Origin: Eubacterium sp.
GTDB taxonomy: Bacteria > Bacillota > Clostridia > Lachnospirales > Lachnospiraceae
NCBI GenBank assembly: GCA_017634475.1
Contig: JAGBNH010000107.1
Location: 1 to 64,000, forward strand
Reading direction: 5' to 3'
DNA length: 64,000 nt
Of the stretch, positions 52,215-61,987 are shown piece by piece. A model generated the notes under the pieces. That model was not told the origin of the DNA. It saw nothing but the letters and a program-made list of their open reading frames with translations, and made no database searches. The translations under genes were made by a program, and so were the position numbers. How positions within the stretch are numbered: position 1 is the first letter of the stretch; the number at the start of each line of letters is the position of its first letter.

Positions 52215-54839
52215 TTATTTTGCATCATACAGGTTCTCCCCCGTATGCACATCTACAAAAAGCTCCACCGCCAGATCCGCAGCGTGAACCATTTCATCCT
52301 CCAGAAGACGCCTTACCTCTTCCTCTTCTTCCTTAGCCGTCTCGATCAGCAGTTCATCATGGATCTGCAGGATCAGCCGGGAACGAAGTCCCCGTTCCTT
52401 CAGCTTTGCCCGTACGTTCAGCATGGCAATCTTGATGATATCCGCTGCCGTTCCCTGGATGGGACTGTTCATGGCAACCCGCTCTCCAAAGAGTCTGGTC
52501 ATATAGTTGGCGGATTTCAGCTCCGGGATGGGACGGATCCTGTTATACAACGTCCGAACACAGCCCTTCTCCTTTCCCTCCCGCACCAGCCGGTCAAGAT
52601 ATGCCTTGATGCCGGGGTAGGTAAGGAAATACTGATCAATATAGTTCTGGGCCTCTTCTCTGGAGATTCCCAGGTCCTGTCCAAGTCCGAAGGAACTGAT
52701 ACCATAAATGATACCGAAATTCACCGCCTTGGCCTTCCGCCGAAGTCCGCTGTCCACCTCTTCGATGGGGACTCCGAATACCCTGGAGGCCGTGGACGTA
52801 TGGATATCCTCGGAATGCCGGAAGGCATCGATGAGATTCTCATCCCCGGACATGGCCGCCATGACGCGAAGCTCGATCTGGGAATAATCCGCATCCACAA
52901 AAAGGAACCCGTCCTGTGGGATAAATACCTTTCGCATTTCCCTTCCCAGCTCTGTCCGGGTGGGGATATTCTGGAGATTCGGTTCCGAGGAGCTGATTCG
53001 CCCCGTGGCCGTTACGGTCTGATGGAACCGGCTGTGGATCCTTCCGTCGCCCGAGATGGCCCCCAGCAGTCCTTCCACATAGGTGGAGGAAAGCTTCGTC
53101 AGCTGACGGTATTCCAGAATGTCCGAAATGATGGGGTGAACCCCCACCAGCTTGCTCAGGACCTCCACATTTGTACTGTAGCCCGTCTTCGTCTTCTTCC
53201 CGCTGGGAAGCTCCAGTTTCTCAAAAAGGATCTGTCCCAGCTGCTTCGGGGAATTGATATTGAATTCCTCCCCGGCATGTTGATAGATCTCCCTGGTCAG
53301 TTCCGCGATCCGTTCATTCAGCTTTGCTCCGTAGCTAAGAAGCTGCTCCCGGTCCACCCGGATCCCGTACTCCTCCATCTCCTTCAGGGCGAAGGTAAAG
53401 GGATGCTCGATGCCGGTATAGAGCTCCAGCATACCCATTTTCGTAAGCTGCTCCTGTATCACCGGATACAGCTGCTCTGCGGCATAGGCGTTCAGAGCAA
53501 AGAAGGTCCTGGCTTCAGGCATGGCCATGGAGAAGATGTTGATCTCCTGCTTCCCCATCAGCTCCTTCTCGCTCTTTACGGTGTAGCCCAGATATTTTTC
53601 CAGCAGCACATGGTACGGATACTCCCCGGCCAGGGGATCCAGCAGATATGCCGCCACCTTGATATTGAACCAGCTTTCCTCCGGTGTGATCTTAAAGGGA
53701 CGGATCAGTCCCTTGAGGCTCATTACCGCAAGGGTCACCTTCCGCTTCCTCATACCGGCAAGGGCTTCATAAGCCGCTCCCAGATCATCCGTGGTGACCA
53801 GCGTCACTACTCCCTTCCGGGAAAATGCGGCGCCCAGCAGATTCTCTCCGGCAAAAACCGGATAGAATCCCACAACCTCTCCTTCTTCCACCTGCTGCTT
53901 TATTTCGGAGAGCTTTCCGTCCACTACCTCCATATGGAATTCCGGCCTGGACATTTCCTCCTGATCCGCAGAAAAATGCTTCAGCAGGCTCTTCAGCTCC
54001 AGCCTGAGATAAGCAGCCTTCGTCTCCGGAGAAAGGATCGCCTCCCGGCTCACCTCCGTAGTGGAAATGGGAATATCCACAGGTGCATCCAGCAGGATCC
54101 TGGACAGATTTCTGGAGAAAACCGCCATTTCCTTATTCTCCTCCAAAGCGGCACGCATCTTGTTCATGGGCATGTCCGGGATGTGGGCAATCACCTCTTC
54201 CACCGTATGGTACTGCCGGATCAGCTTCTCCGCCGTCTTGGGGCCGATCCCCGGAACCCCCGGAATGTTATCGGAGGTATCTCCCATAAGGCCCTTCATT
54301 TCAATGAATTCCAAAGGAGTTACGCCGTAGGTGTCCATAACCTCCTTCGCCCGATAATCCTCCATGGTGGTTTTTCCGGCCTTCGTTTTCGGGATCCGGA
54401 TCATCACCTTCTCCGTCGCAAGCTGCAGAAGATCCCGGTCTCCGGACAGGATCACCACCTCCATGTCCTCCTTCATTCCCATCCTGGACATGGTTCCCAG
54501 AAGGTCATCGGCTTCGAAGCCCGCCTTCTCCATAATGGGGATCTTCATGGTGGTGAGCAGCTCCTTGATCACCGGCATCTGCTCCTTAAGCTCCTCCGGC
54601 ATGGCATGACGGGTCCCCTTGTATTCCTTATACTGTTCATGTCGAAATGTGGGGGCATGAACATCAAACGCCACACAGATATTGGTGGGTTGTTCCTCCT
54701 CATAGATCCGGAAGAATATATTCAAAAAACCAAGAAGGGCATTGGTATGCAGCCCCTCCTGGTTTGTAAGCTCTGCCGGCAACGCGTAAAAGCCCCGGTT
54801 CATTATACTGTTACCGTCGATCAACAGTAGTTTTCCCAT
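52215..54839 (-). CDS. polA: DNA polymerase I
   Basis: PolA removes RNA primers and fills gaps. The 874-residue protein has a complete 5'-3' exonuclease domain (about 1-290), a 3'-5' exonuclease-like region (about 300-460) and the polymerase domain with motif A DYSQIELRV, motif B RRKAKAVNFGIIYG and motif C LQIHDELL. The exonuclease region lacks the DxE, NxD and YxxxD proofreading residues, so proofreading is probably inactive, as in Bacillus. It lies 9 bp after the anti-sigma-like gene. Confidence 0.97.
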   Translation of the reverse strand: MGKLLLIDGNSIMNRGFYALPAELTNQEGLHTNALLGFLNIFFRIYEEEQPTNICVAFDVHAPTFRHEQYKEYKGTRHAMPEELKEQMPVIKELLTTMKIPIMEKAGFEADDLLGTMSRMGMKEDMEVVILSGDRDLLQLATEKVMIRIPKTKAGKTTMEDYRAKEVMDTYGVTPLEFIEMKGLMGDTSDNIPGVPGIGPKTAEKLIRQYHTVEEVIAHIPDMPMNKMRAALEENKEMAVFSRNLSRILLDAPVDIPISTTEVSREAILSPETKAAYLRLELKSLLKHFSADQEEMSRPEFHMEVVDGKLSEIKQQVEEGEVVGFYPVFAGENLLGAAFSRKGVVTLVTTDDLGAAYEALAGMRKRKVTLAVMSLKGLIRPFKITPEESWFNIKVAAYLLDPLAGEYPYHVLLEKYLGYTVKSEKELMGKQEINIFSMAMPEARTFFALNAYAAEQLYPVIQEQLTKMGMLELYTGIEHPFTFALKEMEEYGIRVDREQLLSYGAKLNERIAELTREIYQHAGEEFNINSPKQLGQILFEKLELPSGKKTKTGYSTNVEVLSKLVGVHPIISDILEYRQLTKLSSTYVEGLLGAISGDGRIHSRFHQTVTATGRISSSEPNLQNIPTRTELGREMRKVFIPQDGFLFVDADYSQIELRVMAAMSGDENLIDAFRHSEDIHTSTASRVFGVPIEEVDSGLRRKAKAVNFGIIYGISSFGLGQDLGISREEAQNYIDQYFLTYPGIKAYLDRLVREGKEKGCVRTLYNRIRPIPELKSANYMTRLFGERVAMNSPIQGTAADIIKIAMLNVRAKLKERGLRSRLILQIHDELLIETAKEEEEEVRRLLEDEMVHAADLAVELFVDVHTGENLYDAK

Positions 54840-54848
54840 TCGTTCCCC

Positions 54849-55475
54849 CTACTCTTCTCCGGTTTGTTCCTCAGTGGTCAGCTCCTGAGGCTTCACCCGG
54901 GTTCCTTTTTTCTCTTCGGCGATCTGATCTCCGATGTCCCAGAGCTTGCTTGCATCTCCGGAAAGAACATAATATGCCTTTACCTTGTCATAGGCAGTAA
55001 TGGTTTCCGCCTTCTTCTCATCCTCCCGCCGACAGTTCTCCTCAACCACACGATCCTCGTTGAAAAGCAGCACATCCCCGATCATCCGGTCGAAATAGAA
55101 GTTTCCCTGCATGGAGGCCTTGGTGTCCTGTTCAAAGGCATAGACCCGCTTCAGGCATTGTCCGTAGAACACCACCATGAAGAGCACCACCGCCGCAATG
55201 ATGCCGGAGAAGGCCGACATGCGGAACCTCCTTCTTCCCTTTGCCCTGTTCTGCATACGGATCAGCTTCTTTTCCAGATCCTTCGGATAGTTTCCCGTAA
55301 GCTCCTCTTTGGAATCCAGCTGCTGCATGCCGTTGATCAGGGTATAGTAGATCTCCAGCTCCTCATGACAGGACTTGCAGGTATTCATATGCATAACAAA
55401 TTCCAGCTGCTTGGATTCCGGCAGCCTTCCTTCGATAAACGGCATGATATACGATTGTGCTTCCAAATGGTTCAT
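54849..55475 (-). CDS. zinc-finger (zf-HC2) anti-sigma-factor-like membrane protein
   Basis: A 208-residue protein with a zf-HC2 motif near the N-terminus (HMNTCKSC, HxxxCxxC), a transmembrane segment (about residues 90-107, GIIAAVVLFMVVFYG) and an extracytoplasmic domain of about 100 residues. This is the layout of an anti-sigma factor. No ECF sigma gene is adjacent, so the usual partner is missing from this neighbourhood. It follows the AIM24 gene and precedes polA. The partner or signal is unknown. Confidence 0.8.
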   Translation of the reverse strand: MNHLEAQSYIMPFIEGRLPESKQLEFVMHMNTCKSCHEELEIYYTLINGMQQLDSKEELTGNYPKDLEKKLIRMQNRAKGRRRFRMSAFSGIIAAVVLFMVVFYGQCLKRVYAFEQDTKASMQGNFYFDRMIGDVLLFNEDRVVEENCRREDEKKAETITAYDKVKAYYVLSGDASKLWDIGDQIAEEKKGTRVKPQELTTEEQTGEE

Positions 55476-55520
55476 CTATGTTCTTCCCATTATTTTTTTC
55501 GCAGGATCAGACCTTACGGA

Positions 55521-56348
55521 TCAGTGGAATATCGATCCGCTGGTAGCTCTTGTCTGCTCCGGCCCATTGGAGTCATAATTCACGGTTCCGGTTATGGTAG
55601 GAGCCATAAGCACCTTACCGGTACCACGATACACATTTACAAGACCTTCCTTGGATACTGCAGATCCCAGCAGTGATTTGGTCACCTTTTCAACGGTGAA
55701 ATCCAACGTAGAGGACCATGCCACAGCCATATTTCCATCGATCTTCAGTACATCATCCTGAAGATTGAACTCGAAAAGCTCTTCTCTCGGTACCGGGCAT
55801 TCCAGTACGCAGTAGCCCTGACCGGACAGGCAGAGGTTGAACAGCCCCTCTCCGCCCATCAGCGCTGTGGAAACATTCTTTCTTCTTACGATGGTCTCCT
55901 TGATATGAGCATCACAGGCAAGGAACAGACCGTCATCCAGCACCATTCCCTGTCCCCAGTTCGACAGATCCTCAATGAGGAGGAAATGATACGTGGGCTC
56001 CAGCATCACATAACCGGTTCCGGTATAGACCGGTTTCGCCGCGGATTCGCCGGTCACTGCGCCCTTCACCATCTTGCCCAGGAAGTTGCCGACGCCGGTA
56101 ACACCGGAATCCGCATTCACCGCTCCCGCGATCCACTGCATGGCACCGGCCTGGATCTTTGCAGAAGTCTGATTCAGCGCGATCAGTACCTGACGCTTCT
56201 TTACATTCATCTCCCGCATGAAGTAGGATCTGTCCGCGTCATAAGGCGTGACCGAAAGGTCGTTCTGATGCTCGTAAACATAGAACTGTCCGCCCTGGGC
56301 GATACAGGTCATATTTGAATTATTGAAAACGTTATTGAACTGGATCAT
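55521..56348 (-). CDS. AIM24 family protein (TIGR00266-like)
   Basis: A 275-residue member of the AIM24/TIGR00266 family, a group of beta-rich proteins of uncertain role. The central GTGYVMLEPTYHFLL and GQGMVLDDGLFLACDA segments are characteristic. It has no signal peptide or membrane segment. It is the first gene of a run AIM24-zf-HC2-polA-coaE. Its promoter carries two identical 10-bp direct repeats. Confidence 0.85.
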   Translation of the reverse strand: MIQFNNVFNNSNMTCIAQGGQFYVYEHQNDLSVTPYDADRSYFMREMNVKKRQVLIALNQTSAKIQAGAMQWIAGAVNADSGVTGVGNFLGKMVKGAVTGESAAKPVYTGTGYVMLEPTYHFLLIEDLSNWGQGMVLDDGLFLACDAHIKETIVRRKNVSTALMGGEGLFNLCLSGQGYCVLECPVPREELFEFNLQDDVLKIDGNMAVAWSSTLDFTVEKVTKSLLGSAVSKEGLVNVYRGTGKVLMAPTITGTVNYDSNGPEQTRATSGSIFH

Positions 56349-56404
56349 GTCTTCTCCTCCTCACCGTAAACTTGAGTCTCATGGCTCTTCTGCTGTCCTT
56401 GCAG

Positions 56405-56443
56405 CACTGTTTTAATCTTACTCTTTACACTGTTTTATGTCAA
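56405..56443 (-). promoter_or_regulatory. AIM24 promoter with two 10-bp direct repeats
   Basis: On the minus strand TTGACA (56438-56443) and TAAGAT (56415-56420) are exactly 17 bp apart. TAAAACAGTG follows each box directly: once at 56428-56437, just after -35, and again at 56405-56414, just after -10. The copies are 23 bp apart, about two helical turns, and look like a regulator's binding sites. Confidence 0.75.
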
Positions 56444-56507
56444 TAAAGAACGGGCGGAGTAAGCACAGGAGAAATCCCTCCATGAGCGGTATAATCTCCT
56501 TATCCAG

Positions 56508-56541
56508 CAAAAAAACAGCGCCGGCGTGCGGCGCTGTTTTA
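56508..56541 (-). terminator. terminator of ilvC
   Basis: On the minus strand AAAACAGCGCC pairs with GGCGCTGTTTT around a 7-nt loop, followed by TTT. It lies about 35 bp after the ilvC stop codon and before the AIM24 promoter. Confidence 0.9.
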
Positions 56542-56571
56542 CGGGATCCTGTTACGGATCGTTATGTCTGA

Positions 56572-57642
<1,071 letters not shown>

Positions 57643-57701
57643 TCATATCGATTCGTTATATACGTAAATTTGTCTCGACGGAGACATGGATAAAAAACAG
57701 A

Positions 57702-58178
57702 CTATCTTCTGGTCAGTCCGGTAAGTCCGGTGCGCACCAGCTCTTGTATCTCAAAGCCGTTAAGGAGCTCGATAAATGCATCTATCTTGGAGTTGTTGCC
57801 GGTGATCTCGATCATCAGTGTATCCGGAGATACATCCACGATCTTCGCACGGAATACATCGGTAATGGCAATGATGGCCTGACGCTGGTTCTGATCTGCC
57901 TTAACCTTGATCAGCACAAGCTCACGGCAAACGGAAGAACCATCCTCCAGCTCAACAACTTCCACCACATCCTCCAGCTTCACCAGCTGGTTCTTGATCT
58001 GGGAAAGAATACGGTCATCACCGCTGACGGCAACGGTCATCCGGGAATACTTGGGATTCTCCGTCACACCTACCGAAAGACTGTCTATATTATAGCCTCT
58101 GCGGCTGAACATTCCGGATACTCTTGAAAGCACGCCGGATGTATTGTCTACAAGCAATGATAATACCTTTTTCTTCAT
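57702..58178 (-). CDS. ilvN: acetolactate synthase small (regulatory) subunit
   Basis: The small subunit gives valine feedback control to acetolactate synthase. The 158-residue protein has the N-terminal ACT domain (LLVDNTSGVLSRVSGMFSRRGYNIDSL) and a C-terminal ACT-like domain with ITGNNSKIDAF. AAAGGAG precedes the ATG. The large subunit ilvB is not in the window. The promoter is strong and carries a duplicated 25-bp element; expression with ilvC is likely. Confidence 0.93.
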   Translation of the reverse strand: MKKKVLSLLVDNTSGVLSRVSGMFSRRGYNIDSLSVGVTENPKYSRMTVAVSGDDRILSQIKNQLVKLEDVVEVVELEDGSSVCRELVLIKVKADQNQRQAIIAITDVFRAKIVDVSPDTLMIEITGNNSKIDAFIELLNGFEIQELVRTGLTGLTRR

Positions 58179-58229
58179 GGAGATATCTCCTTTCGTTTGA
58201 TGCCGTTTACCTGCGGCAATATCTCATCT

Positions 58230-58258
58230 ATTTTAGCAACTGCCTCACTTAATGTCAA
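58230..58258 (-). promoter_or_regulatory. strong sigma-A-type promoter of ilvN
   Basis: On the minus strand TTGACA (58253-58258, perfect) and TAAAAT (58230-58235) are separated by exactly 17 bp. The tandem 25-bp repeat at 58258-58306 abuts the -35 box. Confidence 0.8.
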
Positions 58259-58306
58259 CCTGAATAAAAAGAATAAGTTGGCACCTGAATAAAAAGAATA
58301 AGTTGG
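58258..58306. repeat. tandem 25-bp duplication upstream of the ilvN promoter
   Basis: ACCTGAATAAAAAGAATAAG plus TTGG occurs at 58258-58281 and 58283-58306. The two 24-bp copies are identical and sit one base apart (period 25). The block is AT-rich and lies immediately upstream of -35, like an UP element or a duplicated activator site. Confidence 0.85.
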
Positions 58307-58328
58307 TTTTCCATGATCACGCGTAATA

Positions 58329-58913
58329 TCATTCTTCATAGACAGAGTGATATCTTTCTTTCTCAGCTAATTCCGGGATGATCTCATTTTTGTATGCATC
58401 CTCATATCTCGTAACAACAGCACTATCGTCTGAAACCGGAACATTTGATTCCGGACCGGAAACAAGTAATGAACCATCAGACTGTGCATAGCAGAGAAAC
58501 ACATATTTTTTCCCGGTCTCAGGCATTTCATCATTTTCATATATATATATACGCTTTCCGTCCTGTGTGACACCGCCTTCCTTTACTATGTGGATTGGTT
58601 CATTCGTAATAAGCTTTCCTTTAATATTATCTTCAACCTGTACAGAGTAATCAGTATAAGGAAAACCTGCGGATTCAGTAGTAGGATGTCTATACCTTAC
58701 ACCATCGTAGGAGATCACTTTTCCAACAAATACGTAATCGCAGATACCTACTGCCTCTCTGGGATCATGAATATTATATACAAAGGATGCTGAAACACCA
58801 TACATTGGAAGTTTTCTCATTTCTTCTTCAGTTAATGGATGAGACATACAACCCGATAGAATGTTAACACACAACAACATAGCAACTATTCTGATAATAG
58901 TATTTTTCATCAT
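58329..58913 (-). CDS. AT-rich predicted lipoprotein (194 aa)
   Basis: A 194-residue protein with a short basic N-terminus, a hydrophobic core and a lipobox (LSGC, Cys at about 22), so it is probably membrane-anchored outside the cell. The mature domain of about 170 residues is beta-rich with DGKRIYIYENDEMPETGKKY. The family is not recognised. Base composition is lower in GC than the neighbours. It lies 10 bp after the metalloprotease gene, so the two are a unit. It might be an inhibitor or substrate of that protease; that is a guess from context. Confidence 0.8.
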   Translation of the reverse strand: MMKNTIIRIVAMLLCVNILSGCMSHPLTEEEMRKLPMYGVSASFVYNIHDPREAVGICDYVFVGKVISYDGVRYRHPTTESAGFPYTDYSVQVEDNIKGKLITNEPIHIVKEGGVTQDGKRIYIYENDEMPETGKKYVFLCYAQSDGSLLVSGPESNVPVSDDSAVVTRYEDAYKNEIIPELAEKERYHSVYEE

Positions 58914-58923
58914 TTATTACTCC

Positions 58924-59451
58924 TTAGTATTTATTATCATATGCATAATCATACGAATCCTTATCATCTTGTGATAATAAAATCAACGTACTATAGACAG
59001 ATGCTTTCCAATACATGATACTTGAAAGTTGATTTTGACCTTGATTATGTCCCAAACCCAAATGATGTCCCAATTCATGCGATGCAACATTTGTTTTTTG
59101 AATTGCATTCAACTTTTCCATTTTTTTTGTATTAAAATACATCGTCCCTTCATACGACTGACCTGCCCATCCATTAACATCACCCGTAACATCAATTACA
59201 TCTACATCCTGTATTGTTAATAGCGTGTCATGTCGGATTATTCCACTTTTGTAATTATTCCATCTCCCTGCCCCTGCAGCCACATAACTTATATATGCAC
59301 TACTTCCATCATAATCCAAATGTTTACCAGTATCAACACTGTCCCAATAATGTGGGTTGTTAAGATACGACGTCGCAAATGATCTCATGGAAATATTCAC
59401 TACTAAAACACACATAATCATGATACTAATAATAAACCTGTATTTATTTAT
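58924..59451 (-). CDS. secreted matrixin-type zinc metalloprotease (175 aa, probable AUA start)
   Basis: A small metalloprotease of the metzincin clan: the zinc site HELGHHLGLGH (HExxHxxGxxH) is followed by the Met-turn SSIMYW. The first ATG (59421) cuts through a hydrophobic stretch. Reading ten codons further gives NKYRFIISIMIMCVLVVNIS, a good signal peptide, starting at an ATA at 59451. AAAGGAG is 9 nt before it, whereas the ATG has none. AUA is rare as a start codon, so this could also be a recently lost ATG. The gene is AT-rich. It starts about 25 bp after metH and is followed by the lipoprotein gene. Confidence 0.8.
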   Translation of the reverse strand: MNKYRFIISIMIMCVLVVNISMRSFATSYLNNPHYWDSVDTGKHLDYDGSSAYISYVAAGAGRWNNYKSGIIRHDTLLTIQDVDVIDVTGDVNGWAGQSYEGTMYFNTKKMEKLNAIQKTNVASHELGHHLGLGHNQGQNQLSSIMYWKASVYSTLILLSQDDKDSYDYAYDNKY

Positions 59452-59475
59452 ATATTGTTTCTCCTTTCGAAATTA

Positions 59476-61911
59476 TCATTTCCCCAAAAGCCTGTCTACC
59501 AGCTTTACGCATTCGTTTGCGTCCTTCGAATAGCCATCTGCGTGGATCTCATCACAAAAGCTCTGGGAGATCACCGCTCCGCCGATGATGATCTTCGCCT
59601 TACATCCCTTTTCTTTGGCGGTTTCCACCACTTCCTTCATCTTCATCATGGTGGTGGTCATCAGGGCCGAGAGGCCGATGATATCCGCATGATGTTCCTC
59701 TGCCGCGGCAACGATGTCGTCCGCCGGAACATCCTTTCCCAGATCGATCACGGTATATCCGTAGTTTCTCAGCATCAGGCAGCAGAGATTCTTGCCGATC
59801 TCATGCACATCTCCCTCCACTGAAGCAAAGACAACCGTACCTTTAGGTTCGGAGGCCTCGTTGCTTCCCAGCATCGGTGCCAGGTACTCAATGGCGGTAT
59901 CCATGGCGTTTGCCCCGGAGATCAGCTGCGGAAGGAAGAACCGTTTCTCCTCAAAGAGCTCTCCCACTCGGGTAATGGCCGGGATCAGCTCCTCATCGAT
60001 GATGCTCCTGGGGGCGCGACCCGCCTCGAGAGCGGTCTTCACCTCGCCGATGATCTTACCCTTGCTGCCATTGATGACGCAGTCGTAAATGGGACTTACG
60101 GAAGGTTCCTTACCGGAACCGGCCTTGGGCGCTTCCCTGGGCGGTGCGCCCGCTCCCGTAGGGAGCGCCCGTACACGCTCCACATACAGCTTATCGGAAT
60201 CCTCCTTCGCAAGAAGCAGATCGGAGGCATAGGCCGCATTCATCAGCTGATCCTGTCCCGGATTGGCGATGGCCATGGTAAGCCCTCTGGCAATAGCCAT
60301 GGTAAGAAATGCACTGTTCACGTTGATCCGTTCCGGCAGACCGAAAGAAATGTTGGACAGACCGCAGATCGTGGGGATCTGAAGCACATCATGACAGTAG
60401 GAAATGGTATCCAGGGTCATGAGCGCTGCCCTGGGGTCCGCACCAACGGTGGAAACCAGACCGTCCACCACCAGATCCTCCCTGGCCAGCCCTTCCTCCA
60501 GGGCCATCTCCACCAGCCGGTCAACCCGGGCCTTTTTCTCCTCCAGATTTTCCGGCAGTCCCTCATCCGATACCGGAAGAAGGATACACATGGCGTTATA
60601 TTTCTTTGCAAGTTTCAGCAGCGGACGACATTTCACGCTTTCCAGAGAAATGGAATTGATCAGCGCACGTCCCGGATAGATCCGGAGGGCTGCTTCAATG
60701 ATATCCACATGGCTGGAATCGATACACAGGGGAAGACCGGTAAGGGAGGTAACCTCTTCGATCACCTTCAGCATCATTTCCTTCTCATCGATGCCGTTCA
60801 TTCCCATGTTAATGTCCAGGACATGAGCGTGTCCCTCTTCCTGGGCCACAGCCATCTCACTCACCAGACTGAGAGACCCTTCGCGAAGCTCTGCCTGGAG
60901 CTTCTTCTTACCCGTGGGGTTGATCCGCTCACCTACCACAAGGAACGGACCGTCCAGCCGGATCTCCTGCAGCTGACGCTCCGAGGTGAGCACCCTGACC
61001 GGAGTTTCCAACGGAGGAACAGGCTCCACTCCTCTTACTTTCTGCTTCATGGCGCGGATATGCTTCGGTGAGGAACCGCAGCAACCACCCACCAGATTCG
61101 CTCCCCGATCCACCAGTGAACGGATGCAGTCAGCGAAATACTGCGGGGTCATCTTATATACGGAGACTCCGTCCTCCAGCTCCGGCATACCGGCATTCGG
61201 CTTTGCAAAGACCGGAACCGTTGCATAGCGCTTCATCCGGGACACAAGCTCCCCCATTTCTTCCGGACCGGTGGAACAGTTTAAGCCCACTGCATCTGCA
61301 CCCAGGCCCTGCAGGACGATGACCGCAACCTCCGGCGGAGTACCGAATAAAGTTTTCCCGTCTTCATTAAAGGTCAGGCTCACCATGACCGGGATATCCT
61401 CTGAGATCTCCCTTACGGCCAGCAGCGCTGCCCTGCATTCCTGCAGGCTCATCATGGTCTCGATCACTATGAGATCCACGCCTGCGTCGATCAGAGCGCC
61501 CGCCTGCTCCTTATATACATCCACCAGCTCCTCGAAGGAAAGGTCCCCGATGGGACGAAGCTGACGGCCTGTCATGGTCATATCCCCGGCCACGTAACCG
61601 CGGCTGTTGCACCGGCGGACCGCTTCTTTGGAAAGAGCCACCAGCCTGCGGTTCATTTCCACTGTTTTGTCTTCAAGATGATATTCCCGGAGTTTGATCC
61701 GATTACAGGTAAATGTGGGGGAATAAAGGATGTTGGTTCCAGCTTTGAGAAATTCAACCTGCAGGTTGATGAGAGTTTCCGGATGCTCCAGAACCCAGAG
61801 CTCCGGGCAAACGCCCAGAGGCATGCCTGCGGCCATAAGATTTGTTCCCGTAGCTCCGTCGAGACAGAGGATACGGGAATCCAGAAGTTTTTTAAATTCT
61901 TGACGTTTCAT
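59476..61911 (-). CDS. metH: cobalamin-dependent methionine synthase, short form
   Basis: MetH transfers methyl from methyltetrahydrofolate to homocysteine through cobalamin. The 811-residue protein has the homocysteine domain (zinc cysteines in GLNCSTG and GGCCGSSP), the pterin domain (about 320-590), the B12 cap and the B12 domain with DVHEIGKN (DxHxxG). It ends after the B12 domain; the C-terminal AdoMet-binding reactivation domain of about 330 residues seen in E. coli is absent, as in many Firmicutes. Reactivation of oxidised cobalamin must come from elsewhere. It precedes the AT-rich protease pair. Confidence 0.94.
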   Translation of the reverse strand: MKRQEFKKLLDSRILCLDGATGTNLMAAGMPLGVCPELWVLEHPETLINLQVEFLKAGTNILYSPTFTCNRIKLREYHLEDKTVEMNRRLVALSKEAVRRCNSRGYVAGDMTMTGRQLRPIGDLSFEELVDVYKEQAGALIDAGVDLIVIETMMSLQECRAALLAVREISEDIPVMVSLTFNEDGKTLFGTPPEVAVIVLQGLGADAVGLNCSTGPEEMGELVSRMKRYATVPVFAKPNAGMPELEDGVSVYKMTPQYFADCIRSLVDRGANLVGGCCGSSPKHIRAMKQKVRGVEPVPPLETPVRVLTSERQLQEIRLDGPFLVVGERINPTGKKKLQAELREGSLSLVSEMAVAQEEGHAHVLDINMGMNGIDEKEMMLKVIEEVTSLTGLPLCIDSSHVDIIEAALRIYPGRALINSISLESVKCRPLLKLAKKYNAMCILLPVSDEGLPENLEEKKARVDRLVEMALEEGLAREDLVVDGLVSTVGADPRAALMTLDTISYCHDVLQIPTICGLSNISFGLPERINVNSAFLTMAIARGLTMAIANPGQDQLMNAAYASDLLLAKEDSDKLYVERVRALPTGAGAPPREAPKAGSGKEPSVSPIYDCVINGSKGKIIGEVKTALEAGRAPRSIIDEELIPAITRVGELFEEKRFFLPQLISGANAMDTAIEYLAPMLGSNEASEPKGTVVFASVEGDVHEIGKNLCCLMLRNYGYTVIDLGKDVPADDIVAAAEEHHADIIGLSALMTTTMMKMKEVVETAKEKGCKAKIIIGGAVISQSFCDEIHADGYSKDANECVKLVDRLLGK

Positions 61912-61942
61912 TGGTTCTTGTATCTTTCTTGGAAATTTTTAT

Positions 61943-61962
61943 GCGGGGACCTGCGCCCCCGC
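61943..61962 (-). terminator. GC-rich hairpin downstream of the PNP-RNase H gene
   Basis: GCGGGG (61943-61948) pairs with CCCCGC (61957-61962) with a loop of about eight bases. On the minus strand it is followed by ATAAAAATTT rather than a clean T run, so it is a weak terminator or a processing hairpin before metH. Confidence 0.4.
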
Positions 61963-61987
61963 TTATAAGGCATATTACGGCTGAGGA

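Noticed and set aside
52182..54830. An 882-codon open frame on the plus strand opposite polA
   Set aside because: Antisense to a complete DNA polymerase I with all motifs; no domain or ribosome-binding site. It is a codon-bias shadow.
58258..58306. The tandem 25-bp repeat as a target-site duplication of a transposon
   Set aside because: The copies are adjacent, one base apart, with nothing between them; a target duplication would flank an insert.
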